Source of the DNA: Pseudomonas viridiflava
GTDB taxonomy: Bacteria; Pseudomonadota; Gammaproteobacteria; Pseudomonadales; Pseudomonadaceae
Length of the DNA: 64,000 nucleotides
NCBI RefSeq assembly: GCF_900585905.1
Contig: NZ_UTVH01000024.1
Coordinates: 62,001-126,000 of the forward strand
Direction of reading: 5' to 3'
Shown: one piece after another, positions 16,088 to 24,387 of the stretch
Numbering within the stretch: the stretch's first letter is position 1
Layout: the number at the start of each line of letters is the position of its first letter
Translations under genes and position numbers: made by a program
Notes under the pieces: generated by a model
The model's input: the letters and a program-made list of their open reading frames with translations, nothing else
Told to the model about the DNA's origin: nothing
The model's database searches: none

Positions 16088-17014
16088 ATGCAAACACCCG
16101 CACAACCCAGAACGTTCTGGTCCGCCTGGTATGCCCAGGTGCAATCCACACCGCTGCTGAGCCTGAGCGTGGTAGTGGCGATGCTGATTGTCCTCGGCCT
16201 GATCGTGGCCAGCATCTATAACGCCTTTTATGGCACCAACCCGACCAACCTGCACTATGCCCTGCTGGGCGGCACGGCCGGTTTCGCCGCCACGGCGTTG
16301 GGCGCCGTGGTGGCAGCGGCATTGCGCGAAGTGTCGCAGCGGGTGCAGGACGTCATGCTCGGGTTTGCCGCAGGCATGATGCTCGCGGCCAGTTCGTTCT
16401 CGCTGATCCTGCCTGGTCTGGCCGCTGCGCGCGAGGTCACTGGCAGCGGGCCGTTCGCTGCCGCCACGGTGGTGCTGGGCCTGGGTCTGGGGGTGTTGCT
16501 GATGCTCGGCCTGGATAAATTCACGCCCCATGAACATGAAAGCGTCGGCCGTCAGGGCCCTCACTCGGAGCGGATCAATCGGGTCTGGTTGTTTGTCCTC
16601 GCCATTACCCTGCATAACCTGCCGGAGGGCATGGCGATCGGCGTCGGGTTTGCCAATGGCGACATGAATGTCGGCATACCGCTGGCCAGCGCCATCGCCA
16701 TCCAGGACATCCCGGAAGGCCTGGCGATTGCGCTCGCCCTGCGGGTGACGGGCCTCTCCACATTGAAAGCAATGCTAGTGGCCGTGGGTTCAGGCCTGAT
16801 GGAGCCCATCGGCGCGGTAATCGGTGTCGGCATCTCCAGTGGCTTTGCCATTGCCTATCCCATCAGCCTGGGACTGGCGGCCGGTGCGATGATTTTCGTG
16901 GTGTCCCATGAAGTCATCCCCGAAACCCATCGCAACGGCCATCAGACATCGGCAACGCTGGGACTGATGGGTGGATTCGCCGTGATGATGTTTCTCGATA
17001 CCGCGCTGGGCTGA
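16088..17014 (+). CDS. ZIP family metal transporter
   Basis: A 308-residue inner-membrane ZIP protein (ZupT/GufA-like), which brings Zn2+ or other divalent cations into the cytoplasm. About eight spans. The two signature metal-site helices are visible: HNLPEGMAIGVG (span 4) and IQDIPEGLAIALAL (span 5), each with Glu, and a later HEVIPETHRNGH with extra metal ligands. A His/Glu stretch HEHESVG lies in the variable loop. ATG 16088 is chosen; an in-frame TTG at 16052 is unlikely. Its stop nearly abuts the convergent gene at 17016. Confidence 0.92.
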   Translation: MQTPAQPRTFWSAWYAQVQSTPLLSLSVVVAMLIVLGLIVASIYNAFYGTNPTNLHYALLGGTAGFAATALGAVVAAALREVSQRVQDVMLGFAAGMMLAASSFSLILPGLAAAREVTGSGPFAAATVVLGLGLGVLLMLGLDKFTPHEHESVGRQGPHSERINRVWLFVLAITLHNLPEGMAIGVGFANGDMNVGIPLASAIAIQDIPEGLAIALALRVTGLSTLKAMLVAVGSGLMEPIGAVIGVGISSGFAIAYPISLGLAAGAMIFVVSHEVIPETHRNGHQTSATLGLMGGFAVMMFLDTALG

Positions 17015-17015
17015 C

Positions 17016-17537
17016 TCAAGCGCCGCGTGCTGCCTCAAGGGCAGGCGCAGCGTGGATACTGAGTTGCGCGCACAACTCGAGCACGCGGCTCAGGTCGTTG
17101 CCGTATACCAGAGCGCACTGCAGTTCATCGTCCAGCGGCTGGCTGAAGTCCAGCAACACATAGCCGCCCGCTTCCTTGTTCATGCTGCCGAGCTGAATCT
17201 GGATTCGATTGAGCGCTGTCAGTGCATCAACCTTGGCCAACTGTTTGGGCTTGATGTTGAACACCACGCCGGGACCAAACGATGCCACGATGCTGGCGAA
17301 CAGATCCATATAGGTATCGGCCTGAAACAGCACCGTCTCCGGCAGACTGCCCACCACTACCCACTCCCCCAGCGGGATGGGAAACGTGTCGTCGTAATTG
17401 ATGTCCGGGTTGGCGGCGAGAAATCCGGCCGGATCGGCATACGCCTGCGACGCTTCATCGGCGATGTGCGCAACCTCATCCTCGCCCATGCAACCCGAGC
17501 TGATCTTGCCGATTAATTCGCTGAGTTGAGCTTTCAT
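17016..17537 (-). CDS. conserved hypothetical protein
   Basis: A 173-residue acidic cytoplasmic protein, with no signal peptide or spans. The N-terminal half is helical (MKAQLSELIGKISSG) and the centre has beta-rich text (LGEWVVVGSLPETVLFQADTY; PGVVFNIKPKQLAK). I do not recognise a named domain. It follows the ankyrin gene on the same strand, but a terminator (17557-17598) lies between them, so co-transcription would be by read-through only. Confidence 0.65.
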   Translation of the reverse strand: MKAQLSELIGKISSGCMGEDEVAHIADEASQAYADPAGFLAANPDINYDDTFPIPLGEWVVVGSLPETVLFQADTYMDLFASIVASFGPGVVFNIKPKQLAKVDALTALNRIQIQLGSMNKEAGGYVLLDFSQPLDDELQCALVYGNDLSRVLELCAQLSIHAAPALEAARGA

Positions 17538-17556
17538 GGGGCCATCCTGATAAAGG

Positions 17557-17598
17557 CAAAAACAAAGGCGCGCAGGATACCGGCAAATCCTGCGCGCC
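17557..17598 (-). terminator. rho-independent terminator after the ankyrin gene
   Basis: GGCGCGCAGGAT (17567-17578) and ATCCTGCGCGCC (17587-17598) form a perfect 12-bp stem. On the minus strand it is followed by a T-rich tract (TTTGTTTTT). It lies about 55 bases past the ankyrin gene stop. Confidence 0.85.
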
Positions 17599-17651
17599 TC
17601 TACGCCCTGGTAACCATAACGGTGCGATGCCCAAAGCCCATGCGCGAAGCT

Positions 17652-18185
17652 TCAGTTCATCAGACGCGTCAACTGCGCTGCTGTCTCGGCAGCGCCCATG
17701 GTCTGGGCTGCCACCAGCGGCGTCACGCCTTTGGCATCACGGGCATTGACGTTGGCGCCCTTGCTGACGAGATAGTCCACAATGGCTGTGCGATTGAACA
17801 TGGCCGCCATCATCAGGGCGGTGCGCCCGTCCGCCGCAGCGGCTTCCACTTCGGCGCCGGCCTCGACCAACATGCTGACCACTCCCAGGGCACCCTTGAA
17901 GGCCGCCCCGACCAAGGGGCTCTGGCCGTTATCATTGCGGATCTCAGGGTCAGCCTTATAGTTGAGCAGCGTGCGCACCGCATCCTCATGGCTGTGGTAA
18001 CTGGCCAGCATCAACAGCGTGTCACCTTTATGGTTGCGCAGATTGGGCGTCAGGCCTTTTTCCAGCAAGCGCTCCAACATGACTGCATCGCCTTGACGGG
18101 CAACATCAAACACTTGATTGGCGAATTCGAGAGATTCGTCATCCGTCATGGCGACCGGCTGAGGTTGAGTAGTGGGGTCTGACAT
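17652..18185 (-). CDS. ankyrin repeat protein
   Basis: A 177-residue cytoplasmic protein with four ankyrin repeats after a short acidic leader (residues 1-30). The repeat cores are visible: GDTLLMLASYHSHEDAVRTL, GQSPLVGAAFKGALGVVSML, GRTALMMAAMFNRTAIVDYL and GVTPLVAAQTMGAAETAAQL. Ankyrin repeats mediate protein binding; the partner is unknown. Related Pseudomonas proteins (AnkB) are paired with catalase KatB, but no catalase is here. GGAG lies six bases before the ATG. Confidence 0.92.
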   Translation of the reverse strand: MSDPTTQPQPVAMTDDESLEFANQVFDVARQGDAVMLERLLEKGLTPNLRNHKGDTLLMLASYHSHEDAVRTLLNYKADPEIRNDNGQSPLVGAAFKGALGVVSMLVEAGAEVEAAAADGRTALMMAAMFNRTAIVDYLVSKGANVNARDAKGVTPLVAAQTMGAAETAAQLTRLMN

Positions 18186-18637
18186 GGCTGGCTCCGATAG
18201 TGTGAGGATGAGAGGTCAGCGTGATCAACCGACTCTGTGGTTGAAAGACCGCAAGCCGGGTGACGGGTTCGATTACGATCCCGGATCGACCTTAAGTAAG
18301 GCTGATGGCCATTATTTGCGACGCACTGCACAGTTTTCACTTGTGGCAGCGAATAAACCCTCAATTCGGCGGTCAGAACCAGCAAGCAATACCTCTCTCC
18401 GGCACCAGAAGCCTTTCTGAGCCCAGTTGCAAAGTTCCCCTTCGACGAAAAAATACAGCGCGAAACCGGCAAATTGCAGGATGCTCGACGGGCACTCATG
18501 CAATTTGCACGAACCAGCGATTTTTGGACCTATACAACTCGTTGATTTATAACGATTTTTAAAAATACTCGAACTGGCACAGTCACTGCACTAGTACTAC
18601 CAAGCTTGTTATCCCATGAGCAATGGAGCCGCTAGAC
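18186..18637. other. 452-bp intergenic region
   Basis: No supported gene. The left end holds the promoter of the ankyrin gene (minus strand). The right end carries the sigma-54-like element at 18576-18591 for the DUF3509 gene, and the sequence just before it (18535-18570) is AT-rich. The middle shows no repeat or RNA signal that I can support. Confidence 0.6.
18576..18591 (+). promoter_or_regulatory. sigma-54 (-24/-12) type promoter
   Basis: TGGCACAGTCACTGCA carries a perfect -24 element (TGGCAC) and, at the required GG-N10-GC spacing, TGCA as the -12 element (one mismatch to TTGCA). Transcription would start near 18602, leaving a short leader before the DUF3509 start at 18638. RpoN use is inferred from the motif. 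Confidence 0.6.
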
Positions 18638-18916
18638 ATGACTTTCATCCAAGAAAAATTCGCTTCCGTATTCTCCGAATTCGACGTGACAACTCAGGCC
18701 CGCCCGGATGGCGGCGTGCTGTTGTCGCTGCGTAACAATGAAGGCAAGCAGATTCGTCGCTGCATCTCTTATGCACAGCTGCACACTCCGGTTCAACTGG
18801 AATGGGTCATCAGCGCAATCCGTCGCGACCTCGCAGCCCAGGCTAGCGAACTGCCTGCCATCTCGATGCTGCAAAGCCAGCACCGCTTTGATCTGCCGAC
18901 TTATCACACCCGTTGA
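18638..18916 (+). CDS. DUF3509 family protein
   Basis: A 92-residue protein of the DUF3509 family found in Pseudomonas. It begins MTFIQEKFASVFSEFDVTTQ, has a central strand pair (GGVLLSLRNNEGKQIRRCIS) and a helix QLEWVISAIRRDLA. Cytoplasmic; function unknown. The ATG at 18638 follows GGAG; an ATG five codons earlier lacks a ribosome site. It sits behind a sigma-54-like promoter and before a strong terminator, so it is monocistronic. Confidence 0.85.
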   Translation: MTFIQEKFASVFSEFDVTTQARPDGGVLLSLRNNEGKQIRRCISYAQLHTPVQLEWVISAIRRDLAAQASELPAISMLQSQHRFDLPTYHTR

Positions 18917-18947
18917 GGGTCGGTTGCTGTACCTGCATCACGCTATT

Positions 18948-18980
18948 CGCTTCAAACGCTTCAAACGCTTCAAACGCTTC
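18948..18980 (+). repeat. 9-bp tandem repeat, 3.7 copies
   Basis: CGCTTCAAA is repeated three times exactly and followed by CGCTTC. It lies between the DUF3509 stop and its terminator, thus in the 3' untranslated part of that transcript. Copy number may vary between strains by slippage. Confidence 0.8.
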
Positions 18981-18994
18981 GCTCCCTTTTTTTG

Positions 18995-19029
18995 GCCGTG
19001 ATCACCTTTGGTGGTTGCGGCTTTTTTTT
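18995..19029 (+). terminator. rho-independent terminator of the DUF3509 transcript
   Basis: GCCGTGATCACC (18995-19006) pairs with GGTGGTTGCGGC (19010-19021) over 12 positions with G-T wobbles and a three-base loop, followed by eight Ts. The AT-flanked hairpin may also serve the convergent luxR gene. Confidence 0.85.
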
Positions 19030-19052
19030 GCCTGGTGCGAAACAGCCTTTGC

Positions 19053-19775
19053 CTATCTGATGATGCCTTGGCATAAAGCTTCGCCTACCGCCTGGGCTCG
19101 GTTCGACACACCCAGCTTGGCGTAAATGCTCTTGAAGTGGTATTTGACTGTGGCTTCCGAGACTTGCCGGATCGAAGCGATTTCCCACGCCGTCTTGCCA
19201 TCTCTGGCCCATTCAAGCACTTCGATTTCCTTCACGCTGAGCCCCCTGGCGCGCAATTTGACACCCCGGCCCACGAGGTGCAGCACCGGCACCAGACTGG
19301 ACAGCAGGTAGCGGTCGGCCGCCTTGAGTGGTCGATTCATGCCATTGAGCGAGCAGATTGAAGTGACCCCCTGAAACCCCTGCCCTGGACTGGCATAACT
19401 GTAGGAACAGCCTGGCAGCATCTGATGAGTCTCCAGCTGCTGCTGGTAGCTGTCGTCTGCGGGATATCGCTTGGAGGCCTGCTGCCAGTCGATGAAGCCC
19501 AACTGCTCGGCCACGGCTTTCACCAGCGGGTCGTCGCCCAGCATGTGCCTTTGCCGGTAACTCTGCGCCCAGCTCGGGTCGATATTGATGGTGATCAGCG
19601 TCAGCAGCGTCGAGCCACGGTACTGGCAGAATATGGCTCGCTCGCTGTCACACTCGCGCCGCAGCCAGTCCAGTGCGTTCTCGATGGCCCGCTCGCCGTC
19701 CAGCGCGTCAATGCTGCCCACCATCTGCTGGATCAGAGGGCTGAAGATCGGGTCGGTTAGTTCGGCGTCTGCCAT
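19053..19775 (-). CDS. LuxR-type regulator with autoinducer-binding domain (LuxR solo)
   Basis: A 240-residue regulator: N-terminal autoinducer-binding domain (about 20-160) and C-terminal GerE/LuxR helix-turn-helix (about 172-235, KEIEVLEWARDGKTAWEIA then SEATVKYHFKSIYAKLGV). The acyl-homoserine-lactone pocket residues conserved in TraR/LasR can be matched: Trp in DPSWAQSY, the Tyr of the same segment, Asp-Pro in GDDPLV and Trp in FIDW. No luxI lies nearby, so it is a solo that would respond to a signal made elsewhere or by other cells. ATG 19775 is preferred over the TTG one codon earlier. Confidence 0.92.
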   Translation of the reverse strand: MADAELTDPIFSPLIQQMVGSIDALDGERAIENALDWLRRECDSERAIFCQYRGSTLLTLITINIDPSWAQSYRQRHMLGDDPLVKAVAEQLGFIDWQQASKRYPADDSYQQQLETHQMLPGCSYSYASPGQGFQGVTSICSLNGMNRPLKAADRYLLSSLVPVLHLVGRGVKLRARGLSVKEIEVLEWARDGKTAWEIASIRQVSEATVKYHFKSIYAKLGVSNRAQAVGEALCQGIIR

Positions 19776-19921
19776 CAACGGTTCGTCCTCTGTCCTGTCC
19801 TGGCGCGGGATTAGGCAAGGTTGGGAGTTGCTGCGCCAGGCATTGCAGGGCGCAAACTACACGAATAAAACCGTTTAAAAATGCCCAGAGGAATAAACAG
19901 CGCGTACTCACGGACGCATAG

Positions 19922-19951
19922 GCCTCTTCCTACTTCGCGGCAGGAAGAGGC
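19922..19951. repeat. 10-bp perfect hairpin upstream of the LuxR gene
   Basis: GCCTCTTCCT (19922-19931) and AGGAAGAGGC (19942-19951) are perfect reverse complements. It lies between the end of mtnC and the LuxR start, both minus strand. No T-run follows on the minus strand; it may be the mtn transcript end or a leader structure. Confidence 0.55.
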
Positions 19952-20021
19952 TGACTGGGTTTTTGAAATCCTGCCGTTCAAACCCTGCGTGCATGGGCGA
20001 TGCGCAGGGCCAGCATTGACC

Positions 20022-20705
20022 TCAGAACGCGGCCAGGTCGATCAGCGCAAAGCTGTCAACGCAGGGATGCCCCGGCAGTTCACCGCCTTCGCGGGCGAGG
20101 CCGCAGGTGAGCATGCCCGCAGCCCTTGCGGCGTCCAGTTCCTCAACGATATCGGAAAGGAAGATGATGCCTTCGCCTGGCAGGCCGATGGCGGCCATGA
20201 TGGTGCGATAGGACTGCGCTTCGCGTTTGGGCCCTGAGGTGGTATCGAAATAACCGCTGAACAGCGCGGAAAGGTCGCCGGCCTGCGAGCAGCCGAAAAT
20301 CAGTTTCTGCGCCTGGATCGAGCCGGAGGAATAAACATAGAGCGCGTAACCCTGCTGATGCCAGCGCGTCAATGCGTCAACGGCATCAGGGTAGACATGC
20401 CCCTTGAGCTCGCCAGCCTGATAGCCCTGCTCCCAGACCATGCCCTGCAACGCCTTGAGCGGCGTGGCCTTGCGATCGTCGGCAATCCAGCCGAGCAGAA
20501 TGGCGATCACGCGCTCGACATCCGCGTCGGCTTCACCACTTTCCTGGCGCACCGCCTGCACTTGCGAGGCAACATCGGGGCGTTGCGCCTGTTCGCGCAC
20601 GAAGCCTGGCAGATGCTGCGCCGCATAGGGGAACAACACGTCGAAAACGAAACTTACCGCACTGGTGGTGCCTTCGATATCGGTCAGCACTGCCTTGATT
20701 GTCAT
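20022..20705 (-). CDS. mtnC: acireductone synthase (enolase-phosphatase E1)
   Basis: A 227-residue HAD-family enzyme of methionine salvage, which enolises and dephosphorylates 2,3-diketo-5-methylthiopentyl-1-phosphate to acireductone. HAD motifs: the nucleophile segment [16 protein letters not shown] (the DIEGTT hallmark of MtnC), [11 protein letters not shown] (motif II) and [17 protein letters not shown] (motif IV). Start ATG 20705 gives the usual N-terminus MTIKAVLTD. It begins four bases after the mtnD stop and is the last gene of the mtn block. Confidence 0.96.
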   Translation of the reverse strand: MTIKAVLTDIEGTTSAVSFVFDVLFPYAAQHLPGFVREQAQRPDVASQVQAVRQESGEADADVERVIAILLGWIADDRKATPLKALQGMVWEQGYQAGELKGHVYPDAVDALTRWHQQGYALYVYSSGSIQAQKLIFGCSQAGDLSALFSGYFDTTSGPKREAQSYRTIMAAIGLPGEGIIFLSDIVEELDAARAAGMLTCGLAREGGELPGHPCVDSFALIDLAAF

Positions 20706-20709
20706 GAGT

Positions 20710-21264
20710 TCAACCCTGTAAATCGTCGAGTCGTGGAAATTGCCCGGCAATGTCCTCGCCGGTGAAATTGGCCACCCAGCCTTGCGGGTTATTGAACAGC
20801 CGAATCGCTACGAAGTGCGGGTGCTCACCCATATCGAACCAGTGTCGGGTACCGGCAGGCACCGAGATCAGGTCGTTCTTTTCGCACAGTACGGCGTAGA
20901 CGTAGTCACCGATGTGCAGGGTGAACAGGCCGCAGCCTGCGACGAAGAAACGCACTTCGTCTTCACTGTGCTGGTGCTCTTCGAGAAATTTGGCCCGCAG
21001 CTCAGCTTTTTGCGGGTGATCGCTGCTGAGGCTGATCACGTCGACCGTGACATAGCCGCGCTCGGTCATGAGGCGATCGATTTGCGTGCGATACGCGCTG
21101 ATCACCTCGTCCTGGCTGGCGCGTGGGGTGACAGGCGTGGCGGCTTGCCAGCGATCAAAGCCGACCCCGTGCACGGCGAGAGTAGAGGCGATGTCTTCGA
21201 CATGGGTGAGCACCTTGTCAGGCTGCTCGGGGCTGGACTGGTGATAGACATAAAGGCTGCTCAT
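20710..21264 (-). CDS. mtnD: acireductone dioxygenase
   Basis: A 184-residue cupin enzyme that oxidises acireductone to 2-keto-4-methylthiobutyrate and formate with Fe2+, or off-pathway with Ni2+. The metal site is [13 protein letters not shown] (two His and a Glu) with a later His in [18 protein letters not shown] precedes the ATG. It is followed immediately by mtnC and preceded by mtnB on the same strand, forming the methionine-salvage unit. Confidence 0.96.
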   Translation of the reverse strand: MSSLYVYHQSSPEQPDKVLTHVEDIASTLAVHGVGFDRWQAATPVTPRASQDEVISAYRTQIDRLMTERGYVTVDVISLSSDHPQKAELRAKFLEEHQHSEDEVRFFVAGCGLFTLHIGDYVYAVLCEKNDLISVPAGTRHWFDMGEHPHFVAIRLFNNPQGWVANFTGEDIAGQFPRLDDLQG

Positions 21265-21323
21265 GGCGGCTCTCCTCGGCTAAATATAGGGATGCGGTAG
21301 CAGCAATACTGGCGTTGACCCGG

Positions 21324-21947
21324 TTACTGCGGCTGACGGTTGAGGATGGCCAGCGTCTTCAATTCGCACTCAAACAAAAATTCGAACGCCTCTATCTGTC
21401 GTAACGCGTCGCTCATGGCGGCGCCCCAGGTATACAGGCCATGGCCGCGAATCAGATAACCGGCGCAATCGGCATGGGCGTCCAGCCAGGGTTGAACCTT
21501 TGCGGCCAGGCGCGTGATGTCCTGATCGTTGTCGAAAATCGGCACCACCACCGAAGACTCGTGAGTGACGACGCCGCTGAAGGCTTTCTGCAGCTCGTAA
21601 TCTTCGAACACCAGATGGTCGGCCAACGTCAGCCGTGACAACACGGTAGCGTTGACCGAATGGGTGTGCAGCACGGCGCCAACGTCTGGCCGGCAGCGAT
21701 ATAGCTGGGTGTGCAGCAAGGTTTCGGCCGACGGCTTTTTGCCTGGTTCCAGGCTGTGTCCGGCCAGGTCGGTGGCCAGAACATCGTCCTGCCCCAACTG
21801 CCCCTTGTGTTTACCGGACACCGTCAGCAATGCCTGGTCAGCAGACAGCCTCACCGAATAATTGCTGCTGGTGGCGGGTGACCAACCGCGCGCGTACAGA
21901 AACCGCCCGGCATCGATGATCGACTGACTCAACTGCTCGCGGCTCAT
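21324..21947 (-). CDS. mtnB: methylthioribulose-1-phosphate dehydratase
   Basis: A 207-residue class II aldolase-fold zinc enzyme which dehydrates methylthioribulose-1-phosphate. Features: ARGWSPATSSNYSVRL near residue 18, KPSAETLLHTQLYR, HTHSVNATVLS with two metal His residues, and a C-terminal RGHGLYTWG supplying the third. ATG 21947 is chosen: it matches the family start and overlaps the MFS stop by four bases. Upstream in-frame residues are shadow of the MFS gene. Confidence 0.95.
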   Translation of the reverse strand: MSREQLSQSIIDAGRFLYARGWSPATSSNYSVRLSADQALLTVSGKHKGQLGQDDVLATDLAGHSLEPGKKPSAETLLHTQLYRCRPDVGAVLHTHSVNATVLSRLTLADHLVFEDYELQKAFSGVVTHESSVVVPIFDNDQDITRLAAKVQPWLDAHADCAGYLIRGHGLYTWGAAMSDALRQIEAFEFLFECELKTLAILNRQPQ

Positions 21948-23107
21948 GCGCGCTCCTCTTTCATTCGTGTCGCCGCCAGGATGGCGGCGGCCAGTGCGGC
22001 GACACTGGCCAGGGTAAAGGTCCAGCCGGCACCGAGGAAATTCCAGGTGTAGCCGCAATACAGCGCACCCAGCGCGCCGCCGACACCCGATAGCGCGGCA
22101 TACAGGGCCTGCCCCTGACCCTGCTGCCCGGACTCGAAGCTACGTTGGACGAAATGGATGGCAGCAGCGTGAAAGCTGCCGAAGGTAGCAGCGTGCAGCA
22201 GCTGGGCGATCAGCAGCACCTCCAGATGCCCGGCGACATTGCCCAGCAGCAGCCAGCGTACAGCGGCCAGGAGAAAACTGGCCATCAGCACCTGGCGCAA
22301 GGAAAAAAGCTGCAACACTCGACTCATGACCAGGAACATCAGTACTTCGGCGGCGACGCCCAGCGCCCACAGCATGCCAATGACGCTGCGGCTATAGCCC
22401 AGCTGCTCCAGGTGCAACGTCAGGAAGGTGTTGTAAGGGCCATGGCTCAGCTGCATCAGCGCAACACAGCTATAAAAAGCCAATACGCCGGGGCGGCTCA
22501 GTTGCCGCAGAAAACCAGCTGCCCGGACGTGAAAGCCCGAGTGCTGCGCACGAACATTGGGTACCCACCAGCTGGCCATCACGATGCCGAAGATGATCAG
22601 CAACAGCACCAGCGGAAAATAGTCGAGGCTGAAAGACTCGAACAATCGGCCCAGCCCCACCACCGAGAGGATGAAACCAATCGAGCCCCAGACGCGAATC
22701 TGGCTGTAGCGTGAAGTCTGCCCCTGCAGATGAGCCAGGGTGATGACTTCGAACTGCGGCAGCATGGCGTGCCAGAAAAACGCGTACAACGCCATGATCG
22801 AGGCCAGTGACGCGTAACTCTGCTCGAACAGGATCAGCGAGAAGGCCAGCAAGGTGCAGATCGCGCCACCGCGCAGAATGCTCAGGCGTCGACCGGTGTA
22901 ATCACCCAGCCAGCCCCAGAGGTTGGGCGCCACGCAGCGCATGAGCATGGGGATCGCCACCAGTTCGCCGATGCGCGCACTGCCAAAGCCAAGGTGGCTG
23001 AAGTACAACGGCAGGAAAGGCGCCGTGGCGCCCAGCAAGGCGAAATAGATCACATAGAACCCGGACAGCCGCCAGTACGGCAGCTGCCCGGCAGTCGCTT
23101 GAGTCAC
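21944..23107 (-). CDS. MFS transporter linked to methionine salvage
   Basis: A 387-residue 12-span major facilitator protein resembling the phenylpropionate/nucleoside symporter (HcaT-like) group. It begins GQLPYWRLSGFYVIYFALLG, typical of that group, and carries WGWLGDYTGRR in the first cytoplasmic loop. The stop overlaps the mtnB start, so it is co-translated with the salvage genes. From context it may import methylthioadenosine, methylthioribose or a related metabolite; this is inference. Confidence 0.88.
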   Translation of the reverse strand: MTQATAGQLPYWRLSGFYVIYFALLGATAPFLPLYFSHLGFGSARIGELVAIPMLMRCVAPNLWGWLGDYTGRRLSILRGGAICTLLAFSLILFEQSYASLASIMALYAFFWHAMLPQFEVITLAHLQGQTSRYSQIRVWGSIGFILSVVGLGRLFESFSLDYFPLVLLLIIFGIVMASWWVPNVRAQHSGFHVRAAGFLRQLSRPGVLAFYSCVALMQLSHGPYNTFLTLHLEQLGYSRSVIGMLWALGVAAEVLMFLVMSRVLQLFSLRQVLMASFLLAAVRWLLLGNVAGHLEVLLIAQLLHAATFGSFHAAAIHFVQRSFESGQQGQGQALYAALSGVGGALGALYCGYTWNFLGAGWTFTLASVAALAAAILAATRMKEERA

Positions 23108-23143
23108 GTCAGCACGCCTGGGCGCCCGCGCTGCGTTCCGGCA

Positions 23144-24235
23144 TCAGAGCTGGTCCAGCACTGGCGTGGTCACCCTGACATCGGCGTTCTGGCCACGATG
23201 ACGCAGCAGATGATCGAGCAGCACAATGGCCATCATCGCTTCGGCAATGGGCGTGGCGCGGATGCCGACGCAAGGGTCATGGCGGCCCTTGGTGATCACC
23301 TCGGCAGAGGCGCCATGCACGTCGATGGACTGCCCCGGCGTGGTGATACTGGACGTCGGCTTGAGGGCCAGATGGGCAACAATCGGCTGGCCCGATGAGA
23401 TGCCGCCGAGAATGCCGCCCGCATTGTTGGAAAGGAATCCCTGAGGCGTCATTTCGTCACGATGCTCGGTGCCGCGCTGGGCAACGCTGGCAAACCCGGC
23501 GCCGATTTCTACACCCTTGACCGCATTGATGCTCATCAGGGCGTGGGCCAGGTCAGCGTCCAGACGGTCGAAGACCGGTTCGCCGAGACCGGGCATGACA
23601 CCGTCAGCCACCACCGTAATTTTCGCGCCGACCGAATCCTGGTCACGGCGCAGCTGGTCCATGTAGGCCTCCAGCTCAGGCACCTTGTCGGCATCCGGGC
23701 AGAAGAACGCGTTCTGCTCCACCGGCTCCCAGCTTTTGAACGGGATTTCGATAGGGCCCAGCTGGCTCATGAAGCCGCGCACCTGAATACCCAGCTTCGC
23801 CAGATACTTCTTGGCAATGGCACCTGCCGCCACGCGCATGGCGGTTTCCCGCGCCGAGCTGCGACCGCCGCCGCGATAATCGCGAATGCCATATTTGTGG
23901 TGGTAGGTGTAGTCGGCGTGGGCCGGGCGGAACAGGTCCTGGATCGCCGAGTAGTCCTTGGACTTCTGGTCGGTGTTGCGAATCAGCAGGCCGATGGAGG
24001 CGCCGGTGGTCTTGCCTTCGAATACCCCGGAAAGGATTTCCACCTCGTCCGCTTCCTGGCGTTGGGTCGTGTGCCGGCTGGTGCCAGGCTTGCGCCGGTC
24101 CAGATCGATCTGCAGGTCCTGCACCGACAGCTCGATGCCAGGCGGGCAGCCGTCGACGATGGCAACCAGCGCCGGGCCATGGCTCTCGCCAGCGGTGGTG
24201 ACAGTGAACAGCTTGCCGAAAGTGTTGCCGGACAT
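23144..24235 (-). CDS. aroC: chorismate synthase
   Basis: A 363-residue enzyme that forms chorismate from EPSP in the last shared step of aromatic biosynthesis, using reduced FMN. Family motifs are complete: [65 protein letters not shown] and [17 protein letters not shown]. Length is normal. It is the first gene of the aroC-MFS-mtnB-mtnD-mtnC row, 36 bases before the MFS gene, so the salvage genes may share its promoter. Confidence 0.98.
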   Translation of the reverse strand: MSGNTFGKLFTVTTAGESHGPALVAIVDGCPPGIELSVQDLQIDLDRRKPGTSRHTTQRQEADEVEILSGVFEGKTTGASIGLLIRNTDQKSKDYSAIQDLFRPAHADYTYHHKYGIRDYRGGGRSSARETAMRVAAGAIAKKYLAKLGIQVRGFMSQLGPIEIPFKSWEPVEQNAFFCPDADKVPELEAYMDQLRRDQDSVGAKITVVADGVMPGLGEPVFDRLDADLAHALMSINAVKGVEIGAGFASVAQRGTEHRDEMTPQGFLSNNAGGILGGISSGQPIVAHLALKPTSSITTPGQSIDVHGASAEVITKGRHDPCVGIRATPIAEAMMAIVLLDHLLRHRGQNADVRVTTPVLDQL

Positions 24236-24387
24236 GCGGACGCTCCGATAAATCAGCGAAAAAACAGATCAAAAAACCAGATTCTAAAACAGGCGCGCCA
24301 GTATACGCAGGCTCGGAGCGTAGATCATCCTCGAACCTTATTGGCCTGACCGCGTCCAATCGGCATCCCATTGATAGTGGCCCAACG

